Below, one piece after another: positions 37,901 through 45,442 of a stretch of 64,000 bases of DNA. The notes under the pieces were generated by a model, which was not told where the DNA came from, searched no databases, and was given only the letters and a program-made list of their open reading frames with translations. The stretch covers positions 124,001-188,000 of the forward strand of contig JADJRC010000011.1 of the NCBI GenBank assembly GCA_016712415.1, in the 5' to 3' direction. Every line of letters starts with the position of its first letter. Position 1 is the first letter of the stretch. The stretch comes from Lewinellaceae bacterium (lineage in GTDB: Bacteria; Bacteroidota; Bacteroidia; Chitinophagales; Saprospiraceae). Both the position numbers and the translations under genes were made by a program.

Positions 37901-40547
37901 CCGAAAAGGCATATACCTCGGCACATACGGCTGGCTGGAGAACGTGCGCTCCGAAAACAAAAACCTCAAGCCCGTACTATTGTCAGACGACAAGAAACTC
38001 GACACCATTTTCAACAAGGAGGTGCCGGAAAAACAGCGCATCCCGCTCGTACGCGACAACAAAAACGAGGGCTATATCCATGCGCCATCGGTAAACCACG
38101 CCGTGACGGCTGCCGTGCTGCGCAACGGATATATTGCCAATGCCACACCGCAACACCCTGAATTACTGAAAGTTAACCTGTCTTCGGAACGCGTCCGTCT
38201 GGCCCTTGGCATTATCGAAGGCATCCGCAACGGGCAGAGCCTGGCCGCTTTACTGGGCTATCAGTTCGAACGCGGACTGCACGACCGCTATAATTTTGCC
38301 GAGTGCGATCAGTTTATTTACCCCTTGCGCCGCGTTTTCCCGCTCTACACACGGCAGGATGACCTCCCCGACGGTGTTTCCATAGAAGCCCTTGAGGCAC
38401 GGAATGTCGTAAACGGGTTGAATTTCATCCGCCACGTCAAAAATGCCGCCCCGGCAAATAAAAAGTATCCGTTCGGTTTTGCAGTCACCAGTCTGCCCAC
38501 CGGAACCCCGGCCCAGCAGGCCGTCATCAACAGCGAGGTCGACCGCATGCTCGATCTGTACGATGCGGTGGCCGACCTGGCCGTCGCCGAAGGCGTACAC
38601 CAGGTCGTTTCGGGCAACTACGACCGCGCCGCCGCAACCCTCGACGCCTATAGTCAGGCTACCTACCCGCCGGTGCCCGATGTGGTACAAACCCCGCGCA
38701 GCGGCATCGGGCTTACCCACCGCGTTGCACTGCACCTCGAGCCCGGGGTTGCCGCCGCAGCCGGCGACAACCCGCGTGCCAAAGCGGAGCCGGCAATTCA
38801 GCAGTGGCTGGCGGGGCTGCTGCCTGCCGCCAACCAGGTCAGTTGCCGGGTCAATTACGACGATGCCGCCACCGGCGACCCGCAGGAAATGTTTGTGACA
38901 CAGGCCGATCTCGGGCTTCAGGCCATCGACCTGCTGTACATCATCAGTCCGGATAATACCGAGGCGCGCTCGGAACTGGAAGACAGGATCGTCGATTTTG
39001 TATTGCAAAACGCCCCTCCCAGACCCCGGCCCGATATACCCTTAAAGATTACCTACACTGATACCCGGAACGGCGACTACACCTTTTTCGAGATTACCCC
39101 GGCCATCCGCAGCCTGCGGGCATTGTTGTTGCGTTCCCGTTCGCTGCGCGCCACGGATGCCGCCCTTCCAACCGAGGCAAAATCCGAAAATGCGGGAAAT
39201 GCCACCCTTGGCCGCAGCCGTGCAGATTTTCTGGTCGCCGCCCTGAACGGTGAAAAGGCAGCAATGCTACAGCCACTGCTCGCACAACTCGACGCCGTTT
39301 TCCCGGAGCCTGGCCCCGATACCGCCACCATACTTGCCAATATTGACGGTTACCTCAACAGCATCGTCGCTGCGTGCAAATCGCTGGCGCGGTACGGTTT
39401 GCAACAAACCGGTTTCGGCATCTTTTACGAAACCCAAAGCGCCGTCTTTAAAAAATTGCTGAAGAAAGCAGCAGATACAGCACAGCGCTGGCAGGAAAAA
39501 CTCGACGCATTTGATGCGCCGTTCGAGGCGCGCAGGGTCTTGTTCGACAATTTCGGAAAAACACCTCAAACTGCCGTTTCGGGGCTGCTGACCGAATTCA
39601 ACGCCCTGTTGCCCGTTTTAGATTTCGACCTGCAAGCCCTGGATTCCGAAGCCGAAACAAAACAAATCGTCACCCTCGCAGAAGATATCCGCGTGCGGGT
39701 GCAGCAACTCATCGCTGATCTGGACAAACGGGTCGCAGCCGTAGAGCAGAAACTCGCCGACCACGATGCGGAAGCCGGCGCTGAAAAGCGGATACAACTG
39801 CTCACCGACGCGGCGCGGCTGGTGCTGGGCGATGAGTTTGTACTGGTTCCCGAATTTACCCTGCCGGACATCCAGGCGGACGAATGGTCGAACGCCTATT
39901 CAAACCGCGAACAATTGCTCGACTACCAGAAAAACACCCTGGGCAATCCATTTGCAGTCGACGACTGGCTCCACGGTACCGCCAGGGTGCGCGAGAAGAT
40001 GCACCACGTTGAAAACCTGATTTTCCTGACCGAGGCCTTTGGGAAAGGAGCGCCGGATTTGCGACCGGTTCAGTTTCCTTACGACGTCGCAGCGCCCTGG
40101 CTGGCCCTTGAGTTCGCACCCGAAGCAAAAGCGCACCTCAACCGCGAAAATCTGCTGTACAGCGCGGTCTACCCGGTTGATTTTGACAAGTCCAAACCGC
40201 AATGCGGCCTGCTGCTCGACGAATGGACAGAGGTAATCCCCGCAGAAACAGAAACAACTGGCATCACCTTCCACTTCGACAAACCCAACGCAGAGCCGCC
40301 GCAGGCCATCCTGCTCGCCACACCGACAAAGTTTACCGGCGCCTGGAAATGGGACGACCTGGTGGATACCCTCCACGAGACGCTTGAAATGGCCCGTATC
40401 CGCGCGGTAGAGCCCCGGCAACTCGATCAGACCGACCTGTCTGTCTTTTTGCCTGCAACTATTCTGGCGACAACCTGGAGACCCGTTACGATCGCCGCGG
40501 ACCTGGCGCTGGTAAATAAATACGTCGACAAAATTCAGGTTCAGTAA
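34992..40547 (+). CDS. Unassigned 1851-aa giant protein (large operon)
   Basis: The largest product in the window, 28 bases after the preceding gene; I do not recognise it. Residues 1-85 form a coiled coil (QLKQVETALAEMDR, then RLQNQKHRLEGLKKEREGV). The rest is mainly alpha/beta without membrane segments or signal peptide. Conserved-looking stretches include IRIGRQPYGILPTSAFD (about 595), GYIHAPSVNHAVTAAVLRNG (about 1035) and RLALGIIEGIRNGQSLAALL (about 1077). A second helical, coiled-coil-prone region lies at about 1480-1620. Codon use and GC look like the neighbours, so recent transfer is not indicated. A scaffold or structural role would fit size and coiled coils, as inference only. Confidence 0.85.
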   Translation: MQDFKDIQQQLSQTRSTHGAAEGDLFRTTEQLKQVETALAEMDRWFNPDNPAHLKQRNRLQNQKHRLEGLKKEREGVVGGLKSQLADLYPAFWEQWTDPRKNAGQMNDDIPVMLFPLRLETRFKTVSTRAGQTQQQLWVRIFPDECLVDTFEETLSEVELKSAGIFWREYIHAAGQEESERAAWRGLVASHGAGRATWIVKHYRPLNPLFAGDPEGDAALEMKPQNKVDGEVILVVSANTQLTDTERTPLADYWTAIWKADGLNSATEMAANALQAAVGATRALELTEQFKPYNMTEQAPESFTRETATVHIFFLFLPQNEDLETKTKSWMKAAQVDLLPERFVLLGYQNGAKVLEELSAPVQTPFHVSPDPTADPEAQFEFDENGNLIIGDNLRWMLDFDEAVGRGLGFRINLTAQQAAGFDRLLVLGIRLSSTAAEGKAELENLFQHHYFSRTGFAFLPQGSATNNTEDVNSAYTREEDADESFDFVFKGQAQFTETDDMLEKSDGQLFAETLGLDTEWLKQVPHAGDRDQCEARAMNTALWPSTLGYFMDTLLQPVFNDDDIYYTRWMFNRFVSGRGMVPAIRIGRQPYGILPTSAFDKISWVFGDETVSYIDYSTHFQEKKRQTAFKDWLWKYKGVLDQLYKTWKSLATDVARVDPNPDADPHQALLDILGLHPDSVEFHQRYANTRKQEHNFATMWQIFLNWKTLPANELHDQAFSRLQFLGYTGDEQPKLFELYWKVFANRLNGPVIQDGPLSEVEALRSVTTNNRNYVEWLYEWAKQSFDTIRVQDGFTDNKWPNTLLYILLKHALELGYHDAGMRILDDAQLLNNQQKRALRAEPHFFQIEGANAATATAATASPSVEKSRYDLLYSPNPQITGHPTRSLADHITLNIGELFGTRYLAEQLRALEHLKQTPTARLERLLAEHLDCCTYRLDAWMTGLVNFQLSSMRYARRGDAEGVEDGVSYRKGIYLGTYGWLENVRSENKNLKPVLLSDDKKLDTIFNKEVPEKQRIPLVRDNKNEGYIHAPSVNHAVTAAVLRNGYIANATPQHPELLKVNLSSERVRLALGIIEGIRNGQSLAALLGYQFERGLHDRYNFAECDQFIYPLRRVFPLYTRQDDLPDGVSIEALEARNVVNGLNFIRHVKNAAPANKKYPFGFAVTSLPTGTPAQQAVINSEVDRMLDLYDAVADLAVAEGVHQVVSGNYDRAAATLDAYSQATYPPVPDVVQTPRSGIGLTHRVALHLEPGVAAAAGDNPRAKAEPAIQQWLAGLLPAANQVSCRVNYDDAATGDPQEMFVTQADLGLQAIDLLYIISPDNTEARSELEDRIVDFVLQNAPPRPRPDIPLKITYTDTRNGDYTFFEITPAIRSLRALLLRSRSLRATDAALPTEAKSENAGNATLGRSRADFLVAALNGEKAAMLQPLLAQLDAVFPEPGPDTATILANIDGYLNSIVAACKSLARYGLQQTGFGIFYETQSAVFKKLLKKAADTAQRWQEKLDAFDAPFEARRVLFDNFGKTPQTAVSGLLTEFNALLPVLDFDLQALDSEAETKQIVTLAEDIRVRVQQLIADLDKRVAAVEQKLADHDAEAGAEKRIQLLTDAARLVLGDEFVLVPEFTLPDIQADEWSNAYSNREQLLDYQKNTLGNPFAVDDWLHGTARVREKMHHVENLIFLTEAFGKGAPDLRPVQFPYDVAAPWLALEFAPEAKAHLNRENLLYSAVYPVDFDKSKPQCGLLLDEWTEVIPAETETTGITFHFDKPNAEPPQAILLATPTKFTGAWKWDDLVDTLHETLEMARIRAVEPRQLDQTDLSVFLPATILATTWRPVTIAADLALVNKYVDKIQVQ

Positions 40548-40585
40548 ATCAACCCTGCAATCCGGAAAACATAAAAAAAGTGAAC

Positions 40586-42436
40586 ATGGCCGAAAATCTT
40601 GTCATTCGCAATATAACCGAGGTGCTCCGGGGAGAAGTCCTGCACCCCGCCATTACCCGCTACAACCGGCTGGAGAGTCGCCCGCGCACCGATAATTTTA
40701 CCCGGGCCCTGCGCGCCGAGGTACGCGATGCGCTCTGGATGCTCAGCAAGCAATGGCAAATGGGTGAATTTCTGGGCGACGACGCCGGCACACCCGTGTA
40801 CGCCAAAATTCATGTGGAAGGGCAACGCATCACCAAGTACCAGCCTGAAGGCGATCCCGTTCAGAACTTCGACCTGAACACGCCGCTGGAAGCGACGGTG
40901 GAGCGGCGACCAGTGCCTTTCCTGATCGGGAGTCAGCCCATTGCCCTCGACCTGCGCCTGCAGATGGGCCGGCGATGGCTGAAAATGATTCCGCCCTCGG
41001 CAGCCCAGCATTTTCGCGATCAATATCCTATCGTTGCGCCGGACCCTTCGAAGAAAGAAGAGGCGGCCGTTTGTGCACATGCAGAAGTCTGGCAACAGTT
41101 CAAGGCCGTTGCAGGCAGAGCCATGGATGGGGCAGCCCTGTATTTGTATCTGAAAGAAAACACCCTTCATCTCGACTCAGACAATATACCGGCCCTTAAA
41201 GCGACCGAAAAAGATGCCGCCGATGCAGCCGGTCCGCTTTTCGTCGCGTGGTTTGAAAAGTTGTATTTCCAGCCCCAACCCGAAGAGGGCGACGCCTGGC
41301 AGCCGGAACGCCTGGAATACCAGTTTGCCTGTGCAGTACCCGACGGAAAGGGCGGAGAAAAGGTGCTGACCGCAGAGGAATACTACCACGAGCGCCTCGA
41401 CTGGTACAACTTCGACTGGGATAAAAGTCGTCAAACGCTCGGTGAGGCGCCATTGCCGGCCCCTGAATCACCGGTAGAGAAGAAATACACGACCCAGACC
41501 TTCATTCCCACACCGGTGCGTTTCAACGGCATGCCCGATACACGCTGGTGGGCTTTTGAAGACGGAAAAACAAATTTCGGCGACATCAAGCCCGGCACAA
41601 CAGACCTGGCCAAACTGCTGCTGATCGAGTTCGGGCTGGTATATGCCAACGACTGGTTTATCCTGCCCTATACCGTTCCATCCGGCTCGGTACTGAATAT
41701 CAGAGGACTGGCTGTCACCAATACTTTCGGCGAACGCTACTGGATCGATGCTGCCGGTCGCGGCTCCGACGAATCGTGGCAGCGCTGGAATATGTACAGC
41801 CTGAATATCAAAGGCCATCAAAACGAGGCGGCCGACCTCACCCTGCTCGTGCTGCCCACCGTGCCGAAAATACAGGAAGGCCAGCCCCTGGAAGAGATCG
41901 CGCTCATCCGGGATGAAATGTCGAATATGGTATGGGGTATCGAAACCGCGGTGCCGCTGGCACATGGCCGTACCCGCGCCGGCAATGTGGCAGCGGCTGA
42001 ATTCCTTGCTTTTTTGCAGGGCTTTGTGCCACCCAAAGCCGGTGAAACAGCCTGGAAAGCGCCATTCCGGTACGATATCATGACCACTGTACCGGAAAAC
42101 TGGATTCCTTTTGTGCCCGAACACGTGCCCGGCAGCAACAGGCAAATCCAGTTGCGCCGTGCCGCCATGCCCCGCTTTTTAAAAGACGAAGACCCGCCCG
42201 CCTTCGAACGCGTACGTCCGCGAACCGTACTCCTCCGCGAGGGCTTGGACCAGGGGAAGCCCTACTATATCCATGAAGAAGAGGTAACCAGGGCAGGCAT
42301 ACACGTGTCACAAAGTTTTCAGCGCACGCGGTGGAACAATGGCAAGGTATTTACCTGGCTGGGGGTAAAAAAACGCACCGGAAGAGGCGAAGGGCACAGT
42401 GGCCTGGCCTTCGACAGGATTGTGCCGGCAAGGTGA
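40586..42436 (+). CDS. Unassigned 616-aa protein, last gene of the large operon
   Basis: Not recognised. The ATG at 40586 is preferred over GTG at 40580. It lies 38 bases after the 1851-residue gene. The N-terminus contains DALWMLSKQWQMGEFLGDD, a Trp-rich stretch that looks conserved; later segments include FGERYWIDAAGRGSDESWQR and MSNMVWGIETAVPLAHGRTR. No membrane segments or signal peptide. The protein is rich in aromatic residues, as are the 1118- and 1851-residue neighbours, which suggests the three fold or assemble together. The gene ends 8 bases from the convergent RluA gene, closing the operon. Confidence 0.85.
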   Translation: MAENLVIRNITEVLRGEVLHPAITRYNRLESRPRTDNFTRALRAEVRDALWMLSKQWQMGEFLGDDAGTPVYAKIHVEGQRITKYQPEGDPVQNFDLNTPLEATVERRPVPFLIGSQPIALDLRLQMGRRWLKMIPPSAAQHFRDQYPIVAPDPSKKEEAAVCAHAEVWQQFKAVAGRAMDGAALYLYLKENTLHLDSDNIPALKATEKDAADAAGPLFVAWFEKLYFQPQPEEGDAWQPERLEYQFACAVPDGKGGEKVLTAEEYYHERLDWYNFDWDKSRQTLGEAPLPAPESPVEKKYTTQTFIPTPVRFNGMPDTRWWAFEDGKTNFGDIKPGTTDLAKLLLIEFGLVYANDWFILPYTVPSGSVLNIRGLAVTNTFGERYWIDAAGRGSDESWQRWNMYSLNIKGHQNEAADLTLLVLPTVPKIQEGQPLEEIALIRDEMSNMVWGIETAVPLAHGRTRAGNVAAAEFLAFLQGFVPPKAGETAWKAPFRYDIMTTVPENWIPFVPEHVPGSNRQIQLRRAAMPRFLKDEDPPAFERVRPRTVLLREGLDQGKPYYIHEEEVTRAGIHVSQSFQRTRWNNGKVFTWLGVKKRTGRGEGHSGLAFDRIVPAR

Positions 42437-42443
42437 TTCGGCA

Positions 42444-43166
42444 TCATCCATTCCACTTTCTCAATTGATTCAACAACGCGGCAAAATCCTTGGGCAGGTC
42501 TGCTTTTACTTCGAGTCGTTCGCCGCTGACGGGATGATCTACGCGAAGGCGCGTGGAATGCAGGCTGGTGCGTTCCATGATCGGGCGTTCCTCCTCGCTG
42601 TATTTGCCTGATTTGTAAGACTTTCCCTTTATTTCCGAAAGATAAAACGCCGAACGCCGCCCATACAGGCTATCGATGGCCAGGGGATAACCGATGCTTT
42701 GGAAGTGCACCCTTATCTGGTGGGTTCGGCCGGTTTTGATCAGCGCTTCAGCGAGTGTAAAACGCCTGAAGCGTTCCACTGCGCGATAGAACGTCAGCGA
42801 AGGTTTGCCGGAGTTGGAGATGGTCATTTTCCCCGGAATTGCCGGGTGTTCGCCAATGGGTTTGTCAATTTCACCCTCATCGTGGTGCAATACCCCATCG
42901 AGCAAGGCTAAGTAAAATTTATCGGCAGTATGCCGTTCAAATTGCATCGACAGGTGCCGGTGGGCTGCTTCCGTCAGCGCAAAACAAATAACGCCGCTCG
43001 TTTCGCGGTCGAGGCGATGCACCACAAATACTTTCCCAAAACGACGCTCCAGCAGTCCAAGAAGGCTGTTTTTGTTTCCCGAGCGATCAGGAATGGTCAG
43101 CAGGCCTGCAGGCTTGTTCACGACGAGCAGGTGTTCGTCTTCGTAGAGGAGGTCGGGTGCAATCAT
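42444..43166 (-). CDS. RluA-family pseudouridine synthase
   Basis: A 240-residue enzyme that isomerises uridine to pseudouridine in rRNA or tRNA. The catalytic-Asp motif HRLDRETSGV is at about residue 50, and KTGRTHQIRVHF at about 145 is the second family signature. There is no S4 domain and the length is short, as in the RluA/TruC-like group; the target site cannot be told. A lysine-rich insertion (KGKSYKSGKYSEEERP) follows the core. Cytosolic. Confidence 0.9.
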   Translation of the reverse strand: MIAPDLLYEDEHLLVVNKPAGLLTIPDRSGNKNSLLGLLERRFGKVFVVHRLDRETSGVICFALTEAAHRHLSMQFERHTADKFYLALLDGVLHHDEGEIDKPIGEHPAIPGKMTISNSGKPSLTFYRAVERFRRFTLAEALIKTGRTHQIRVHFQSIGYPLAIDSLYGRRSAFYLSEIKGKSYKSGKYSEEERPIMERTSLHSTRLRVDHPVSGERLEVKADLPKDFAALLNQLRKWNG

Positions 43167-43190
43167 GGTATGGTTATGTCATTCTTTAAT

Positions 43191-43260
43191 TCGTCATTTC
43201 GTCACTCGTCATTTGTCATTTCGTCATTCGTCATTCGTCATTTCGTCATTTCGTCATTTG
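43191..43260. repeat. Short degenerate tandem repeat (GTCATTTC-like)
   Basis: Nine copies of GTCA(T/C) in units of 6-9 bases (mostly CGTCATT or CGTCATTT) fill most of the 108-base gap between the RluA and RibF-GT2 genes. Units are too short and irregular for CRISPR. Function unknown; copy number may vary by slippage. Confidence 0.8.
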
Positions 43261-43274
43261 CAGGGAGCATCGTT

Positions 43275-45356
43275 TTATTTCAACGGAAGTTTTGAAAACT
43301 CCCTTATACGGCGGAAATAATGCGCAATGATGATACTTCCCGGATAAATGCCTTGCCGGCGGGAAGGTCTGAATTTATACCGGTCGATCAGCTCGGCATT
43401 CGCCTTGCGCTTGCGTACCGTTAGGCTGAAGTTGCGGTAGAAAGAGACATGAGCAAGGATGATTGCGCCGATTGCCCTGAACTGACCCTTGGCAGCAAAG
43501 CGGGCGCCCGCCAGACCATCGAGCAACAAGCGAGCCGGTATGAGCCACAGCAGTTTGCGGAAAGGCTTGTTTTTCAGCAGTGAATACAGGCTGTTCCTGA
43601 AATTGAGAAATACTTTCCGGGGACTTTCGTATTCCAGCGTACCGCCCCCGAGGTGATACACCACTGATTGCGGAATACACCAAACCGAATACCCGGCGCG
43701 CTTCAGCCGCCAGCACAGGTCGATCTCTTCATTGTGTGCAAAATAATCGCCATCGAAGCCGCCAAAGCAATGGTACAGTTCGGCGCGTATAAAGAAGGCT
43801 GCGCCGGCAGCCCAGAAACATTCCTGCGGCTGATCGTATTGCCCGGTATCGGCTTCCCGATGGTGAAAAATCCGCCCGCGACAAAAAGGATATCCCAGGG
43901 CATCTATCCACCCGCCGGCAGCACCGGCATATTCGAAACGCGTTTTTTCCTGCCAGGCCAGAATTTTAGGCTGGGCAATGGCTATTGTCGGATCGGCCTG
44001 CATGGCGGCCAGCACGGGCTCAATCCAGCCGGGCGTCACTTCCACGTCTGAGTTGAGGATCACATAAATATCGGCCTGAATCTGTTTCAAGGCCTGGTTA
44101 TAACCCTCCGCAAACCCGAAGTTTTGTTGCAGATCAAGCACTTGCACCTGCGGGTAATGCTGCTGTAAAAACGATACAGAGTCGTCGGGAGAGCCATTAT
44201 CGGCTACAACGATCCGCGCGCCGGGACTGTTGGCCAGCACCGAAGGCAGGTATTGTTCCAGGTGCCGGCGGGTATTGTAGTTCAGGATGACGACTGCGAC
44301 GGTAGACGGGAGACGGGAGACGGTGGACGGGAGACGGGATGCATCGTCTGCGGGTTTTTCAGGTTGTTCTGTTGAGAAATCTTGCTCCCGTCTCCCGTCT
44401 CCCGTCTCCCGTCCACCGTCTCCCGTCAACCGTTGAAGAATCTCTTTCTTGTCTGCTTCAATTTGTTGCTGAAGCGCCTGGAGGTCGCCGAGTTTTTTAT
44501 CCGGCCGGATAAAATCAATCACTTCGACGGCCAGGTCATGGTCGTACAGGTCGCCCTGAAAACCGATAATATGCAACTCTATGCTTTGCCTGGCCGTATC
44601 TCCTTCTATCGTCGGGCGGTTGCCGATATACAACATGGCATTTTGCTGCCCGATCAATGTTCTGGCGGCGTATATACCGTTGGGCAGCACCAGTTTGTAG
44701 GGGTCTGCAATCTGGATATTGGCGGTAGGAAAGCCGAGGCTCCGGCCAATTTTTTTTCCGGAAACCACTTTCCCTGAAAAGAAAAAAGGATATCCCAGCA
44801 GCCTGTTGGCCAGGGCCACATCGGACGCGTCGAGCGCCCGGCGGATTTTTGAAGAACTGACGGCAATCTCGTCCACTTCCTGAGCCGGAATCTCCACTAC
44901 CTCAAATCCTTCATCCGTTTCATACTGCTTCAAAAATGCGATGTTGCCTTCCCGGTTCGCGCCAAAGCGATGGTCGTACCCAATTACGATATACCTGGGG
45001 TGAAATCTTGCTATCAGGAAATCCTCTACATACCGACGCGCCTCCTGTCCGGCAAATTCGAGGGAAAACGGAACAACGACAATATTATCGATCCCGCAGG
45101 ATTCGATGAGGGTAATTTTTTCAGATGTAGAACTCAGCAGTTTGAAAGATTGGTCGTTCGGTTGCAGTACGGTCCGCGGGTGGGGGTCGAATGTAATGAC
45201 CACGCTTTCGCCTCCGCAGGCGCGGGCAAGAGTCCGTACTTTATCCAAAATCCGCCGGTGCCCGGTATGTACACCGTCGAACGATCCTATGGTGACGACA
45301 GTGTTGCGGAACGGCGGCAATGCATTCAAATCATTAAATACCCGCATAGGGCGCAA
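43275..45356 (-). CDS. ribF: Fusion of riboflavin kinase/FAD synthetase (RibF) with a GT2 glycosyltransferase
   Basis: A 693-residue in-frame fusion. Residues 1-309 are a full RibF: FAD-synthetase nucleotidyltransferase domain (IGSFDGVHTGHRRIL, ITFDPHPRTV) and riboflavin kinase domain (GRSLGFPTANIQ, NGIYAA), making FMN and FAD. Residues 310-350 are a linker written in a 7-mer repeat. Residues 351-600 are a GT2 domain (VAVVILNYNTRRHLEQYLPS, VVADNGSPDDS, LNSDVEV, and FDGDYFAHNEEIDLCWRLKR), like rhamnosyl- or N-acetyl-hexosaminyl transferases, followed by a hydrophobic tail. Each half has its full normal length, so two neighbouring genes appear to have been joined. No internal stop is present; an independent GT2 start within the linker is not obvious. 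Confidence 0.88.
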   Translation of the reverse strand: MRPMRVFNDLNALPPFRNTVVTIGSFDGVHTGHRRILDKVRTLARACGGESVVITFDPHPRTVLQPNDQSFKLLSSTSEKITLIESCGIDNIVVVPFSLEFAGQEARRYVEDFLIARFHPRYIVIGYDHRFGANREGNIAFLKQYETDEGFEVVEIPAQEVDEIAVSSSKIRRALDASDVALANRLLGYPFFFSGKVVSGKKIGRSLGFPTANIQIADPYKLVLPNGIYAARTLIGQQNAMLYIGNRPTIEGDTARQSIELHIIGFQGDLYDHDLAVEVIDFIRPDKKLGDLQALQQQIEADKKEILQRLTGDGGRETGDGRREQDFSTEQPEKPADDASRLPSTVSRLPSTVAVVILNYNTRRHLEQYLPSVLANSPGARIVVADNGSPDDSVSFLQQHYPQVQVLDLQQNFGFAEGYNQALKQIQADIYVILNSDVEVTPGWIEPVLAAMQADPTIAIAQPKILAWQEKTRFEYAGAAGGWIDALGYPFCRGRIFHHREADTGQYDQPQECFWAAGAAFFIRAELYHCFGGFDGDYFAHNEEIDLCWRLKRAGYSVWCIPQSVVYHLGGGTLEYESPRKVFLNFRNSLYSLLKNKPFRKLLWLIPARLLLDGLAGARFAAKGQFRAIGAIILAHVSFYRNFSLTVRKRKANAELIDRYKFRPSRRQGIYPGSIIIAHYFRRIREFSKLPLK
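44298..44427. repeat. 42-bp imperfect inverted repeat of GGGAGAC-type heptamers inside ribF-GT2
   Basis: Left arm 44298-44339 and right arm 44386-44427 are inverted copies (37 of 42 positions match), each made of six heptamers (GGGAGAC, GGTGGAC, GGTAGAC), around a 46-base centre. The element lies exactly in the linker between RibF and GT2 and is translated. The length of 42 keeps frame. Confidence 0.85.
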
Positions 45357-45442
45357 AGATAGAATTTGGGAACAGGGAACATACAGGATTAAAGTTTAAA
45401 GGGTGGTGCTGGAATTGCATTGCACAAACGACGGGTAACGGT

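Noticed and set aside
31607..42436. Phage tail or contractile injection origin for the giant genes
   Set aside because: No sheath, tube, baseplate, ATPase or tape-measure features could be seen in any of the products, so I do not assign it.
43191..43260. CRISPR-like repeat array
   Set aside because: Units are 6-9 bases without spacers; no cas genes are present.
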